Origin: Cladochytrium replicatum
Taxonomy: Eukaryota > Chytridiomycota > Chytridiomycetes > Cladochytriales > Cladochytriaceae
Direction of reading: 5' to 3'
DNA length: 64,000 nucleotides
Assembly (NCBI GenBank): GCA_025526935.1
Contig: JAHLKD010000055.1
Location: 186,001-250,000 of the forward strand
A program made the translations under genes and the position numbers. The notes beneath the pieces were generated by a model. That model had not been told where the DNA came from. It saw nothing but the letters and a program-made list of their open reading frames with translations, and did not search any database. Below, in pieces: positions 1 to 12,396 of this stretch; position 1 is the first letter of the stretch; each line of letters begins with the position of its first letter.

Positions 1-925
1 GTTCAAACAGCTACCGAGCGGTGCATTTGTCAACTCTGATATTGTGGTTGAAAGCACTTGAATTCGATTTAATTAAAATAGCAGGAATGCCGAAGCTTTG
101 GTCAAGCATGCCGTCTGAGAACGTTTGTCAAATATTCTCCCCTCGGATAAACTGTAATCAGTGATGACTCACTTACTTGAAGAAACTGATCAATGTCGGC
201 TCATTGTTTCTGCAGCCTTAGTTGTTCAAATATAGCCCAAATCAAACATGTCAACGTTTGAAGGATTAACAATTATTTAGCCTCCCCTGTCGACACCGGC
301 CTCCCGCTTCATCTTACCAGCTTTCTCTGTTGTTCCCTTCTTTCCCGCGCTTTTTGCAATACCGCCTGCCCCACCGCCCATCGACGAACATCCCGTCTCT
401 CCACAGTCGACTTCCGCGATCCTTCCCACCTGCTCAACTTCAACTTCCATCGCTCTCAAAATGTCCCAGTAACTCCGCAAATCCTACACCCTGGACTTCC
501 CGCGCAAAAGTCGCGGCGTCAATTTTCACTTCGTAACTCGATAGTTTCGGTTTCAATTGCTTCGGTGTTTGCTGTTGCTCGTTGGATAGATTGCGCTGTC
601 AGGATGCAATCGGTTATTGCGGAGATGCGGGACTTGGGCGAAACGTTTGGATGCGGCGCTTGTGATTTTGAGTTGCAGCGAACCTCAAGGATTGTGGTGT
701 CTACTGCGGGTTGTGGTGGAGTAGTGACTGGAGACGCCAATGTCGGGATTTGGTAAGGTTACGTCGGGTGACGGTCGATCGACGGTTGGAATTGAATCAA
801 GCTTCGTTCTGCAAATGAAAATGAACCTGGTGATTTTAATCTTCAAGCTTTTCTCTCACCAACACTTTCGGACTGTTTCTGTCCTTCATCGAGCGCTTCT
901 GGTCTGTGTGAGGCTGAATCACCTA

Positions 926-1165
926 TCAGAATACCACCTCCTCCTGCTTCAACCTTTCTGCTTCGGCTGTCTTTTCTGCCACTTTCGCTGCCTGTCCCTG
1001 CTCCTTAGCCGCAGACTCCTCCTCTCGTTTTCTCGCTTCCTCCAACTCCTCCCACTACTGCAGCGTGATGCCTTCACTCAAAGCCCACACGGAAGGTGGT
1101 GTTGTCGCTGTTTCGATAGTAATTCGCACCTTTTGGACATCTCTCTCCCGCGGAGTGCTTAAGAC
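926..1165 (-). pseudogene. possible decayed coiled-coil coding fragment
   Basis: On the minus strand this reads as about 80 codons with one in-frame TAG near 1062. The second half is rich in Glu, Lys, Ala and Gln with heptad-like spacing (for example WEELEEARKREEE), as expected of a coiled coil. No start, splice sites or family could be assigned. It could be the relic of a longer gene or a chance low-complexity frame. Confidence 0.25.
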
Positions 1166-1755
1166 GCGTTCGTAAAGTCGAAGATGCTGCATTTGTCTTC
1201 GGAGATAAAGATATGCTTCGGTGATATGGTACTACAAGCATGAATCATACTTACGTTGTGAAGAAATAGTGTGCAAAGTGTGCGCATTCTGTGTCGCCAA
1301 GGTTCGCCTTCCCTCTAAATACTTATTGGAATGAAGGGTATGGCGCCATGTTTCTTCCTAAAAATTCAAGAACTTCGGGTGGTGAAGCTCTCCGCGTTTC
1401 CCCAATGAATCACACAGTATCTATGTCGACCAGTGTCGCACATTCCGTTGCTCTTGCTGTCCATCCAAGCTCAAACCCAAACCTCAAAGATCCGCAACAA
1501 CCGTCCCATTCACTCGATCACGCACATCTTGAACCTCACGCTCAGATTTTTATGATGAGAATATTAGTTCCACCTGCTCTATGAACGTCCCACAACACGG
1601 TCCCTACAGTTTTTGAAACCTGTCGGTGCGTAGTTCTCAATGTCGCGAATTTTGTTTTACAGGATTGCTTTGAACTGTGATCTGAGTTTGCCAGCTTGGA
1701 GGTTTGTCGAGCCATGAATTAATCAAAATTTCCACGCCTTCTGTGCAGGCTGTAA

Positions 1756-1831
1756 ATGCGACATCCCCTTCACATCCCTGTCCATTATTGACGATGCGAC
1801 ATCCCCTTCACATCCCTGTCCATTCTTGACG
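1756..1831. repeat. 38-base tandem duplication
   Basis: A unit beginning atgcgacatccccttcacat occurs twice in a row, at 1756 and 1794, differing by one base near the 3' end of the unit. No function is suggested. Confidence 0.75.
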
Positions 1832-1985
1832 CATCCGCTCTCAGCGTTGTGATCTTCCGAGATCCCAGATGGAAGTTGCCCGGCAGGCGGCTTAAAGCGA
1901 TTATTCAAATCAAAAATCAGACCACCTTATGTTGCCCCACTAGTATCAGCCAAGAGGATGCTGATTGGATCCTCATTTTATTATC

Positions 1986-2560
1986 ATGGTCGGAATGGTA
2001 GCAAGCAAGAAATCCCGGCGGCGGATCTCCCCGATTGTAGATCAAAATAAAGCTGTTGGGACCGAAAGCAAACCTCTTGGCATACCAGTGATGATAGCTT
2101 GGAAAAGCGAACAGTTACTGCCCACCATTGAGAGGGTCCCTAGCGATATATTTTTAGGCTGTAGAAACGGCAAGACGGTAACGGGTAATGGGAGGCATGC
2201 TTTGCATTGGTTTGTAACTGACACAGGTAAATACGTGTAGCGCAAGGATTTTTAAGTGTGCAAGGAATTTCAGAACCGTCCCGGAAACCACGAAAGCGGA
2301 AGGGGAAGCTGGACCGGCGTGTAGCTAGTCAAACAGATGTTTCAGAAAACAGACCGTCGAATGCGAATGATTTGAGCAAGAAAGCCCGGCGGGAAGTGAA
2401 AAGTGAAAAGACTGCAAGACCAGCTGTCACATCGAAAAACACTGGGAGCATTGAAGCGGACGTTGTTCGGATGGAGCTTCTTTGCATAAACTACTTCTGC
2501 AAGCTTTTATCTGATGAGAACCTGTTTTCTCAAGTTTCCAAAGAGAGTTTCGGGGTGTGA
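1986..2560 (+). CDS. hypothetical Lys/Arg-rich protein
   Basis: Two exons can be proposed: ATG at 1986 to about 2225, then a short intron starting gtaaatac and ending near 2257, then to about 2560. The first exon has a basic KKSRRR cluster and the second a strongly basic segment (KPRKRKGK, then KKARREVKSEK), which suggests a nuclear protein. I recognise no domain. Further splicing past 2560 (gtgtgatac...caatag) is possible but neither downstream frame is convincing. It may equally be a non-coding stretch with an open frame. Confidence 0.28.
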
Positions 2561-3227
2561 TACATATGTATTAATTGTTCAATAGGTCAACAGGCACATC
2601 TTTGCATTCACCATGCTTTGGCTATGGTCAAGGGGGATCAACTTATTTCTCTGGGTTCAAATTTGGGCACATTTGCCAGTGTCGTTGTGCTTTCCATCTG
2701 GTTGGCGATACGACCGGCTTTAGGGCCACAAAGAAATGAATCACTTGGTTTGCCACTAAAAGACCACATTTGTCAGCACGTTATCTCTTACTGGTATCAG
2801 ACTCTGCGCTTTAGACCACGGATAGCGGCATGGTCTCACCACAATCTTCATCCGTTGTGCGCACCACGCTTCTGAAGAGATTGCACAGGTAGTTCTATTA
2901 CAATGCGTGCGATTACAGTATGGGGTTGAGGTGTGGAGTGGCATTAGGAGGTAATGGGAGCCAAAACTGTATGCCACTCATTTGGAGAGCGAAAAGAACT
3001 TCGGTAATTATCTCTAACGGCGAAGTTCTGAAAAGTAGCAAAACAATTTGGATCTGATAAAACGAAAGGTGTGCGCAAAGACGGAAGGAAAGATGCAGCT
3101 TTTTAAAAACAGGTGGCGGTTTTCCAAAAACATTTTCAACAGTTGCAGATTCTCCTAAAGGCTCGCGCTTTGTAGCGCAAACGACTAGAGGGTACACCGC
3201 AACAAATCGATGAAGCGTCAGACCAAC

Positions 3228-3419
3228 TTAATGAAGCTCGCTGATCAAGCCGGCACCGAAGCTGACGATTCCGATACCAGCGACGTATGCCCAGATGTTG
3301 CGTTGTGGGCCCTGAGATCCGGAAGGCACACGCGGACGCGAGTCGATGACGTTTGTTCTTCTTGGAACGATGTTGCGAACAACGAAGCGAGAAGTGGATC
3401 GGACGACGATCGAGTTCAT
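3228..3419 (-). CDS. possible small mitochondrial membrane protein (63 aa)
   Basis: A 63-residue frame starts MNSIVVRSTSRF, giving an amphipathic, Arg-rich, acid-free N-terminus like a mitochondrial presequence. It ends with one hydrophobic segment (IWAYVAGIGIVSFGAGLI, about residues 42-59) and a short SELH tail. The start codon lies a few bases after a good minus-strand acceptor (ttgctgcag) whose donor gtaagttt lies at about 3484-3491, so the transcript would have a 5'-UTR intron. The size and layout resemble single-pass inner-membrane accessory subunits, but I cannot name the family. Confidence 0.4.
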   Translation of the reverse strand: MNSIVVRSTSRFVVRNIVPRRTNVIDSRPRVPSGSQGPQRNIWAYVAGIGIVSFGAGLISELH

Positions 3420-5201
3420 GTTGTTGATCTGCAGCAAATAATACTGATTAACCACCGGAACATGCTTCCATACATGATGCAAACTTACGTGCAGAAGTGA
3501 GGTAGTCCAATTGAAGGTGCAGAGGGTCAGGGAGAAATGTAGTGTTTTAGTCTGAATAACCACGAAGTCGTGGCGCCATGATTGTTTTCTTCTGCATGTG
3601 AATTTTTGTTATTTCATCATCGCTTTTGCTATCGATGGATAATTAGCTCATCTTTTTTTGCGCTTCAGATTTGACGCGAGCCAAGGGATATGTCTGGTGC
3701 GTGCGTGCTATCTGTGGCGATAGCGTTGTTGGCGTTGAGGGCAAATTCTGACGCCTTTCCCAACAGCTCATCAGCCCTTCCCCTAATGCAAATACATCTA
3801 ATAAGCGCCCGGTCCGTTTTATGCAAGCAGGCCCGATTCTTCCGTTTGCCTAGCATCACGTGCAATGGACCTGCCATACAAAGTTCGCCATGCGTGCACT
3901 ATCAGGGTGCACTACGACTGTCCCCAGTCGCAGAGGTTGCCAAACACACTTGCGGCTTCAACTCCAAAGCTTCGTCTCCTTCTTGACTCGGTTTATGACC
4001 AAAATATCCTCGCGATGCCTTATGCATAAATCGACATACGTATTCCCCGATGACAACTTTCTTGGATAAGTCCTAGGCCACCTAGTCTCTTCTCATTTCC
4101 AATGCGAACTTAGAACGTGTCGCATACGAGACCTGCATCGACTCGTACCTCGCGACGGCGTGGTACTGCTCGAGTTCGGATATTCTCCTCAGTTCTGCGT
4201 GCTGTCAGAATGGAACAACCATTCAGAGCTTAAAAATGGAGTCTACGATGCGATGCATGAGCTGTGTTTAAGGGTTGTCAGCGCGCTGTGGATGAAGTTG
4301 CCGATCGTGTTCGAATTGTCGGGATCGACTTGCAAACGACGAGCTCCTTATTGAGCAGGCTATTTCGTACCTGGGGTGGTTTTAGCGTTGAAAGTGCCAC
4401 GCGAATCAGCTGTGATCCACTATTATGCCTTTCTTTTGCAACTCAACGATTCGACAGGAGCAGACTGTTGTGTGTTTCTGGATAAGTTCAAGCGCCACTT
4501 GCGAATGGATACTCTGGACTCTGCCCGACCTTTCTGGTGCGCAAATCACGAATAGCTTGAACAACATTATCTGCACTACGTGAAACCTCACCGGCATGGA
4601 CAGTTTTTCCGAGAGGAGCCCGTGTTGAAAAATGCTTACTCTTGCATCAGCCAATGAGGAGAATAGCCCTGCGAACGGAGCGATCGGGAACAGGAGTGTT
4701 GAGCTGGGATTCGTTGCTGTGTGTCGACGGACGATCCGGGGATCGTTGATACCAACCGCATGCAGATCGAGGAACATGGACTTGGAGAGAAAGATTTCGA
4801 TACTATGAATTGAGATGCGTTACGGCAGTTGTTCTCGGACAACGATCTAAAGAAAGCTATTAAGGACCGTTAGTACTTTCCTCAAAGCGGTTGCAACTGA
4901 CAACTGACGTGACGTGAGTATTTCAATTCAGAGGGCAATTGCGACCATGACATGCGAAAGTGAATAGAAAAGACAACCTGAAAGCTAGAATGAGCATTGA
5001 ATGGGACCAATTTCGTACGCCGGTGGCACTTCTTCAATGACTGCAATCTTAGTGTAAGTGTAGCTGTCCAATACAACAAACAGATTTTAGACCACATTGG
5101 TAGGTGAGTCTCCGAGCGACCATGTCCGGCTGAACAATCAGCCACTTGTACCACACATCACGAGACCCGCTCAGTTCAACACTCAAGAGTCAGGCACAGA
5201 A
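3420..5201. other. no recognisable gene
   Basis: Only short, mutually overlapping frames on both strands. None shows a family signature or a consistent exon chain. Confidence 0.45.
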
Positions 5202-6490
5202 ATGGCATCCCAAGTCGACGTTTCGAAGGCTGTTGGACACCCAAACCCGTCTGAGAAGGTAGGTTACGCTTGATGAGCTGCAATTCCAATCTCTCATAGT
5301 GCCTGCGCTGATCGTAGTTCCGCTACAACCGTCGAGACCTCATTCTCTATGCTCTGAGCATCGGAGTCACCGATCTCAAGTACGTGTATGAGCTCGACAA
5401 GGAGTTTGGTGCCTTCCCTACCTACCCTCTGGTTCTCCCGCTCAAAGGGGACGGCTTTGATGTCACCAACTTTGCTCAGAGAGCTGGTCTTGGTGCAATT
5501 CCGGTTGGCAGCTATGCAGCATGACACTGATTTTCACTTACATTCTCTCATGCTTGATACTTGCGTTTAGGGAATTCCCAAGATCGACTTAAACAAGTTG
5601 GTACGTATGAAGGATCGTTCTTGAGGACTATCATCTTATATTATGAACTTAAGGTGCATGGCGACCAATACATCGAGCTCTTGGGAGAGCTCCCGAACGA
5701 AGCCACCCTTGTTTCCAAGTCTCAGGTCAGCGGGGTTTTTGATGCGGGTACGGAACGAATATGAACGAAAGGCACATGGTTGTTTACACCATCCAAAAGG
5801 AAAGGGATTGGTTCTCGAGACCACAAACACCCTCTCGACTGAGAATGGCACTCCTCTTGTGAAGACGGTGATTTTGCGTGACTGTGGCTGTTTTTCATAA
5901 TCCATAACGATATCACGTTTGCAGATTTCAACCGCCTTCATTTTCGGAATGGGTGGTTTCAATGGCCCCAAACGCCCCAAGCCCATCTACGCCGTTGACA
6001 TTCCGAAACGCGCACCGGATTTCATCAAGGTCGACCAAACTTCTCCCAATGCGGCCATCTTGTACCGTCTCAGCGGAGACTACAACCCGCTTCACATCGA
6101 CCCTTCAATCGGCAAGCGCGTCGGCTTCAAAGGCGCCATCCTCCACGGGTTGTGCACATTCGGTCACGCTGCTGCGGCCGTACTTTGGACCGTTGCTGGA
6201 AACAACCGCCGTGCTTTCAAGTCCATCGGTGGCCGATTCGCCAGCCCGGTTTATCCTGGTGACAAGGTAACGATTCGGGTGACATTTATAGTATGAGATT
6301 GCTAATCCAATGTTTTTGGTTTGTTCAGCTTGAAACCAGGATGTGGGTGGTTCCTGGTTCTACCCCGGACACGGTTGTGGTTGCGTTCGAGACATTTGTG
6401 TTGGAGGACGGTGCGGCACCTAAGCTTGTGATCGCAAACGGAAGTGTTGCGCTGTGGCAGGCTCACATTCCGGCGTCTGCTAAGCTTTGA
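5202..6490 (+). CDS. MaoC-like enoyl-CoA hydratase 2, copy 1, probably peroxisomal
   Basis: Seven exons (5202-5258, 5318-5503, 5571-5600, 5654-5747, 5800-5867, 5925-6266, 6329-6490) encode 312 residues. The C-terminal half is a hot-dog MaoC domain with the hydratase-2 signature YRLSGDYNPLH followed by a GFKGAILHGLCTFG segment. In the family the Asp and His of this signature catalyse hydration of trans-2-enoyl-CoA to (R)-3-hydroxyacyl-CoA, the second step of peroxisomal beta-oxidation in fungi. The N-terminal half (RDLILYALSIGVTDLKYVYE) matches the non-catalytic hot-dog half of the two-domain enzyme. The protein ends in AKL, an accepted type 1 peroxisomal targeting signal. Dehydrogenase and SCP2 domains of the multifunctional enzyme are absent, so this is a stand-alone hydratase. 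A paralog lies downstream at 8153-9425. Confidence 0.9.
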
Positions 6491-6649
6491 ACACCGCTCT
6501 TGCCATCCTGCAATATTCAAAGCGTTTACCAATTGTATGAAGCGTCCCAGCTAAATATATATTATGCAAATCTATCTCGATGATTCGTATTGATCGTCGG
6601 TTCAATTAAATGTTCAGTTTCTAGTTGTTCCCTCTACTGGTTCGAAGAT

Positions 6650-8037
6650 GGTGAATATCTCTGTTCGCCATAAGTGCATCGCAAAAAAGCCCGCTGTTCA
6701 ACCACCATTCAATGACCGCTTCGTCCCCACCACGATCCGCTTCATTCATCGCAGCTTCAGTGTATCGCAACTCCAAGACTCGCTCTCCACCACTCCAGAA
6801 CTTCTATATACCCTTCCACACTCGCGCTGTACATGGCTTTCTCGGAGTATTTCAATTCGAGACCACTTGACTTCCACCAATCTAGGACATCGACCAAACC
6901 CAAATGGCTGGCCGAATCCGTCGCTCGTTCACTCCATCGAAGGTCCAAACTACTTGCGACCCACCAGTCGAGAACAGAGACTGGGTCGCCAAAGATCATA
7001 TCGCCTGTGCTGTCGATCGCATTGTTGGAGTAGCACAGCTCAAGTCCGCTGGCGTTCCACCACTCCAAAAATTCGATCGTCCCACCACTCCAAAACGTCG
7101 ATCGCCCCACGCTCACGGATATCCATATGGCATGAGATCCACCTCAGCTCGAGCCCACTGGCCTTCAACCAATTGAGCATGGGGAACATACCGCATAATC
7201 CATTGAAATTGTGGTCCACTTCAGCTCAAGCCCGCTATTCTTCCACCATTCCAGATTTCCCACATGCCCATGTACGGATGCTTTATCCAAAGCGAAAAGT
7301 GTCCACGCCGCCATTTCAACGATATTGTTATTCCACCACTCGATAACTTGGGGTGTGCAATCCTTTTCGCTAGCCTCGTCCAATGAGAACGGCGTCCTCA
7401 CAGAGTGCAAGTAAAGTGACGTGCCCTCCAAATCCAATCCGTGTTCCTTCAGCCAATCGAGAACTACCGACTTGACCATGCTTTTCGCTCCATCAATGAG
7501 TGTCCTCGGATTCCGAGAATTCAAAGTCACTCTTGGAGATTCACCATCCCCAGTCAAAGACTACGATGTTACATCACGAATGGCGGCACTAACGGAGCTG
7601 CTCAGCTTTTTCAAATCGCATCCAATAGACTTCCTCCATTCGAGAACAGAGACTTTTGTTGTTACTGCCCCCATGCTTAGTGAGTCCGCTTTAGCTCCAG
7701 CCCACTGAGCTTCCACCACTCAAGCACCGACAGTTGAGCGGTTTAGCTCGCGTATCTCTAATCCGCCTCAAGCCACCAAGCGACCACATGGAAGTGGTCA
7801 TGTTTGCTCGCTTCATATCGCTCCCTCTGAATATTGAAACTGAACGTGCAGTGCATCGATGAGCCACGAGCACTGGCATCGTCCGTTGCAGTCATGTGGT
7901 GGATGAAGCATGCTTGGTCATAAGGTGGCGTAATTGAGATGCTGCTTTGAATGCCAGGATTGGACAATCGGCTCATTCGCCGATCTCGAAAGGATTGTAT
8001 CGATCAGTTCAGGTGTGAGACGCGGAATCTCTGACAT
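6650..8037 (-). pseudogene. degenerate ankyrin-like repeat gene (LEWW-type repeats)
   Basis: Minus-strand frames carry many degenerate copies of a roughly 30-residue repeat with the pattern VLEWWxxSGLELxYSxxAxDxAS, for example LDWWKSSGLELKYSEKAM and LEWWNASGLELCYSNNAI. The likely start is at 8037 (MSEIPRLTPELIDTILS). Stops and frame changes interrupt the product near 7920, 7690, 7560, 7165 and 6757, so no continuous protein is possible. Such repeats resemble the diverged ankyrin-like arrays expanded in chytrid genomes; that assignment is from memory. The relic lies between the two MaoC copies and probably inserted or was carried along during their duplication. Confidence 0.7.
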
Positions 8038-8152
8038 CCCCAAGACGAAACCCCAACCAGCGATCAAGCAACCCTGAAGGTCATTCGGCTGATGTATCTG
8101 CCGAAACTTATTTGCCACACCTCCTTGGTGTGAGTTGGACAAAGGTTTTCAA

Positions 8153-9425
8153 ATGGCCACAAAAGTTGACGTGTCGAAGGCAGTCGGGCATTCGTTTCCT
8201 TCTGAAAAGGTGATTTGAATGGCTCTTATTCTGATATCTTCGAAGACCCACAACTCTTTCTCCAGGTCCAATACAACCGACGGGACCTCATCCTTTACGC
8301 TCTTGGTGTCGGGGTGAATGATCTCAGGTTTGTTTACGAGCTCGACAAGGATTTCGGTGCTTTCCCTACGTACCCGCTCGTGCTTCCACTTAAAGGCGAC
8401 TCTTTCGATGTCACTTCATTCGCTGAGCGTTACATCATGGGTGATATCCCGGTAACACACATACCTGCTTTGAGGGAAGCTGAAGATTCACATCGCTGTT
8501 TTATATGTAGGGAGTTCCAAGCATTGATCTAAACAAGCTGGTAAACGGATCAAATGTTCATTTTTTACGGTGGTCTTTGAACTCTGTTCTGTAGTTACAT
8601 GGTGACCAATACATCGAACTTTTGGGTGAGCTTCCAAAAGAAGCTACGTTGGTGACCAAGACCCATGTCAGCGGCGTTTACGACGCTGGTAAGCTGCAAC
8701 GATCTCAAATTGTGCAACCCCCTGACGTTCGCTAGGCAAGGGTTTGGTGCTGGAGCGCGTCACCACCATGGAAACCGAAACCGGTACCCCACTGGTGAAA
8801 ATGGTAACCAATTTGTTCTTCCGTTTCCTTTATTTGACTGAATGACCTGTTCAGATCGCTACCTCTTACATATTTGGTCTTGGAGGCTTTGGCGGCCCCA
8901 AGCGTCCAAAGCCGATCTACGCCGTCGAAGCTCCGAAACGCACACCGGACTATGTCAAAGTCGACCAGATCTCTCCCAGCGCGGCGATCTTGTATCGCCT
9001 CAGCGGGGACTACAACCCCCTCCACGTCGACCCGAGCATCGGAAAGAAGATGGGTTTCAAAGGTGCGATTCTTCATGGTCTGTGCACTTTCGGGCATGCT
9101 GCTGCGGCGGTGATGTTGTGTGTTGCTAAGAACGAGCGACGCGCGTTCAAGTCCATTGGTGGCAGATTCGCCAGCCCCGTGAATCCGGGAGATAAGGTAC
9201 CAGGTTTCTCATACGACCCTTTTTAAAAGGATCTAATTTTCTCTGCGTAATGCGTTCGTATAGCTTGAAACTCGAATGTGGGTATTACCGGGACCCACTT
9301 CCGATATAGTAACGGTTGCTTTTGAGACTTACGTCGTGGAGGAGGGTGCGCCGCCGAAGTTGGTGATCTCGAACGGAAGTGTTGCGCTTTGGAAGCAGCA
9401 TTCACCTGTTGCTGGCAAGCTGTAA
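8153..9425 (+). CDS. MaoC-like enoyl-CoA hydratase 2, copy 2
   Basis: Seven exons (8153-8209, 8266-8451, 8511-8540, 8595-8688, 8736-8803, 8855-9196, 9264-9425) with exactly the same exon lengths as the copy at 5202-6490, also giving 312 residues. The hydratase-2 signature YRLSGDYNPLHVD is intact, with GFKGAILHGLCTFG after it, so the enzyme should be active on trans-2-enoyl-CoA. Intron positions are identical but intron sequences have diverged, so the tandem duplication is not very recent. The C-terminus is GKL, which is not a canonical peroxisomal signal, whereas copy 1 ends AKL. This copy may therefore be targeted less efficiently or elsewhere. Confidence 0.9.
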
Positions 9426-10255
9426 ATGAAAGATTGTGAGATTGTGGTGATTCTTGGACCATCGATCTGTGTGATGATTTGGCAAGTTTTCACAGGGTTT
9501 ACTTTTAAGAAACTGAATCCAGACTAAAATGATGCATCACATCCATCGGAATGTTTCCATCGTCACGCCGATCTGGGCACTCTGAGTGCTAGTTCAGCTT
9601 AATCATTCTCAACCGACACAAGAGCAAACCATGTTGCGGTAGATATCGCCCTTCCCAATAGTTGCCTCTCCCGTGCGCTGACCATGCCGCTCCAGCAAAT
9701 ACTATGCGGGTACGAGCGTTGAAGGTCGTCGTGATATTGGTGAGAGTATGCATCGCTTAGCATGGCTCGTGAAATGACCATGAAGCGTTTGATTCGCCTC
9801 TTTTATCACAAGACAATGTCCTTCCCACATTCTTCTAGGAGAAAAATTGGGCAATGATAGGTAAATCGACTCCTTATACCTTTATGTACGCAACTACGCT
9901 GGAAAAGATAATGTCGATCGCGACGTAATGTCAGTTGATGTAGTTTGCGACCGGTAATCTTCGCAATCACATCCTGTCTCTTATGTCTATCTGCAAGCAA
10001 GAATGAATTCGTTTGATGACTTTGATTTGTTATCTTCTACCCAGATACTGAGAAACATAATGCACCGTCGAATTCTCACAACATACCATCTCTATTATCA
10101 TACAACAATTTTTCTTAAGAACAGACGAAATTCCACCGGCTTGCCACGTGTCAGCTTTGCTGAATGGCCCGGCACTGTTTCAGTGGCTTAGTGTTCTTGG
10201 CGGCCAGAACAAATCACTACTAGCACCAGGACTGGGACTGGGAGGGAAATTAGCT
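9426..10255. other. no recognisable gene
   Basis: Intergenic interval between the second hydratase gene and the OMA1-like gene. I see only short open frames and no repeat or RNA structure. Confidence 0.5.
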
Positions 10256-11888
10256 ATGAACGCTGTGCGGGCAGCTTTTGTCTCCCGCAGTGCTCTGTGT
10301 GGCCCATCTGCTTCTATTTCTATCGCCAGGCATCAGCTCTTCAATTCAGCTACTCTTAAGCGCTCAAAACCATGGTTCTTTTTCCAGACTTCCAATCTAT
10401 CTACCTTACCACAAAGCACTCGAAATCCAATAAAGTGGTCTGGCACACCGACTTCTCAACCCAAAGCATGGTCGCAACACCATATTCTCGTACGACCAGT
10501 AGACCTTTCATTCTCTGCTCGCTACTTCCACTCCACTCGCCCAGTTGGAAAGACCCTTCTCACAACCGGCCTTATCGTTGCCGTAATCAACGGCTCGAGA
10601 GCTGTTATCACAGGTAAATTCAAAGATATTACGGTACACCACTTCCTAATTGATGTCAATGTGAAGCACTCCCACTGATCTGGCGGCACCGGGTGTTCAA
10701 CAGAAATCCTCGATTGTATCTTCTATTCGCACTGGTGCCTCTCATCGGCATGTTCGTGTTAGTTGGACCGTCACTAGAGCGACATCCAATTACCCAGCGA
10801 GCCAGATTCATGTTTGTCGACGAAACGTCAGAGTTGGATCTGTCCGAGGAAGCTCTGCAGGCCACTTTGAAAACGCACGTCAATCGATTCTTGCCTCCAA
10901 CGCATCCTACATTTCATCGTGTGTTGAATGTGTCTGAAAACTTTGTTCGGGTGATTGGGCCAGTGCGCGACTGGGAGCTGTTCGTGGTCGATGATCCGTT
11001 CACAGTCAACGCATTCGTGCTTCCTGCGGGGAAGATCTTTGTTTTCACGGGTCTGATAAATCGAGTTCCCTCAGACGAGCACCTGGCCGCAATTATTGTA
11101 CGTGGGTACCAAAAAAATTGGAACAACAATGCTAATTTTAACAGGGACACGAAATATCGCATGTTCTATCACGGCATTCGGCTGAAACCGTCGGTGCTAC
11201 CCTTCTCTTCAACGTCTTCTTTGACTTTATCCACGCCATCCTCTATTCCATGTCCGTGAATCTCCCAATGATATCCGACTTGGCCGGACGGTCAGTCAAC
11301 GCCACGAGCCAGCTCATCTCCAACCTCCCATACTCGCGCATGTGTGAAGCCGAAGCGGATGCCATTGGCATCTACTTGATGGCACTCGCAGGCTACAATC
11401 CCGAGAAAGCCGTTGAAGTGTGGGACATGTTCCACAACATCCAACTCGAAGCCGCAAAGGCCGAGGCAGCGCTCATCCGGACACAAGCAAACACCACCAA
11501 AGTCGAAGATGCGAAAAGCGCAAGGGTGTTTCGACAGCCGACTGAGGAGGAGATGGCGCGAGCGGATGCCGTTGAGGAGCTCTTTTCGGATCACCCTTCG
11601 CACAGGCACCGTGCCGCTGAGCTTCGAGAGCGGCATCTGGCCGGTGCTCTGAGGTTGTACAAGTCGCGGGCGACGGCGTTAGGTGCGTTGGAGAGGGAGA
11701 TTAGAGCAGAAGAGAATCCGGAAGAATCGCAGTTGAAACATATGGTGCGGACTGCGATGAATTTGGATTCGGCTGCAGTGGTAAAACAGGTGCAGCCAGA
11801 TCTGGACATAGTGAATAAGGCGATGTATAAGGTTCTCGTCTCCCACATTGTGGATGATGGACCGTATTGGACCAAAAGTGGTCAATAA
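10256..11888 (+). CDS. OMA1: OMA1-type mitochondrial M48 metalloendopeptidase
   Basis: Three exons (10256-10613, 10667-11097, 11145-11888) encode about 510 residues. The zinc-binding HEISH motif lies at residues 265-269, just after the second intron, and the third ligand is in CEAEADAIGIYLM about 65 residues later, followed by GYNP and the FSDHPSHRHRAAEL segment typical of the M48 family. The N-terminus is Ser/Arg-rich and acid-poor, as expected for mitochondrial import, and a hydrophobic stretch (LYLLFALVPLIGMFVLVG, about 127-144) would anchor it in the inner membrane. OMA1 enzymes degrade misfolded membrane proteins and process dynamin-like GTPases under stress. The 10256 ATG was chosen because it starts the presequence-like segment; an upstream in-frame ATG at 10148 is also open. 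Confidence 0.9.
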
Positions 11889-12384
11889 TAGGGATTCAGC
11901 TATGGGGCTCCAAAAAAAGGAAAAAGACATTCAAAATGGCCTTTTGCAGTGGGGACAACCTTGGGAAATCATTCTTGGAGACTACAGCGCTTCCATCACC
12001 AAGATCGTTGTGTTTTCACTTCATGTCCACTCTACCACCAGCAGCCAGTGAAGATGTAAAACCAAACCGGTCATTGTGAGCCGAATTCGTCCGTTCAGCT
12101 CGCAACCGCAGATAAACCCGTAGCGGCACTCATGCTCTACCTCCCACGCACATGGTCAAATTTTTTGGCAACCTACCATTCTTCCGCGGATGTGCCGTTG
12201 GTCGAAGCCGCGCGGATGCTGGCAGTTTTCGGGACGGGTGCGTTTGTCATGAGGGGCGGCAGTGCACGATTAATGACATGTGGGACATGGATATCGACAA
12301 GAAGGTAGAAAATGTCAAAAGCATAGGTCACGAGGTGCTGTGCTGATAGTGTGGTGTATTGGCAGAGGTAGAAGGTTGAGAGGA
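11889..12384. other. no recognisable gene
   Basis: Short interval between OMA1 and the retroelement block. One 64-codon plus-strand frame (12152-12346) has no recognisable domain and no supporting context. Confidence 0.5.
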
Positions 12385-12396
12385 TTCAAGAAAACA

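Larger units (their letters stand above)
1..1985. other. no recognisable gene
   Basis: I see no protein family in this stretch. Short open frames exist on both strands, but none gives a recognisable product or a convincing exon series. It holds a possible coiled-coil gene fragment (926-1165, minus) and a 38-base tandem duplication (1756-1831), listed separately. Confidence 0.5.

Noticed and set aside
3690-3986. A 98-codon plus-strand ORF with a signal-peptide-like start
   Set aside because: The start is hydrophobic but the rest has no conserved pattern, overlapping frames on the other strand are equally long, and no splice context supports it.
12152-12346. A 64-codon plus-strand ORF with several Cys
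   Set aside because: No recognisable domain, no splice partner, and it lies in the spacer before a retroelement.
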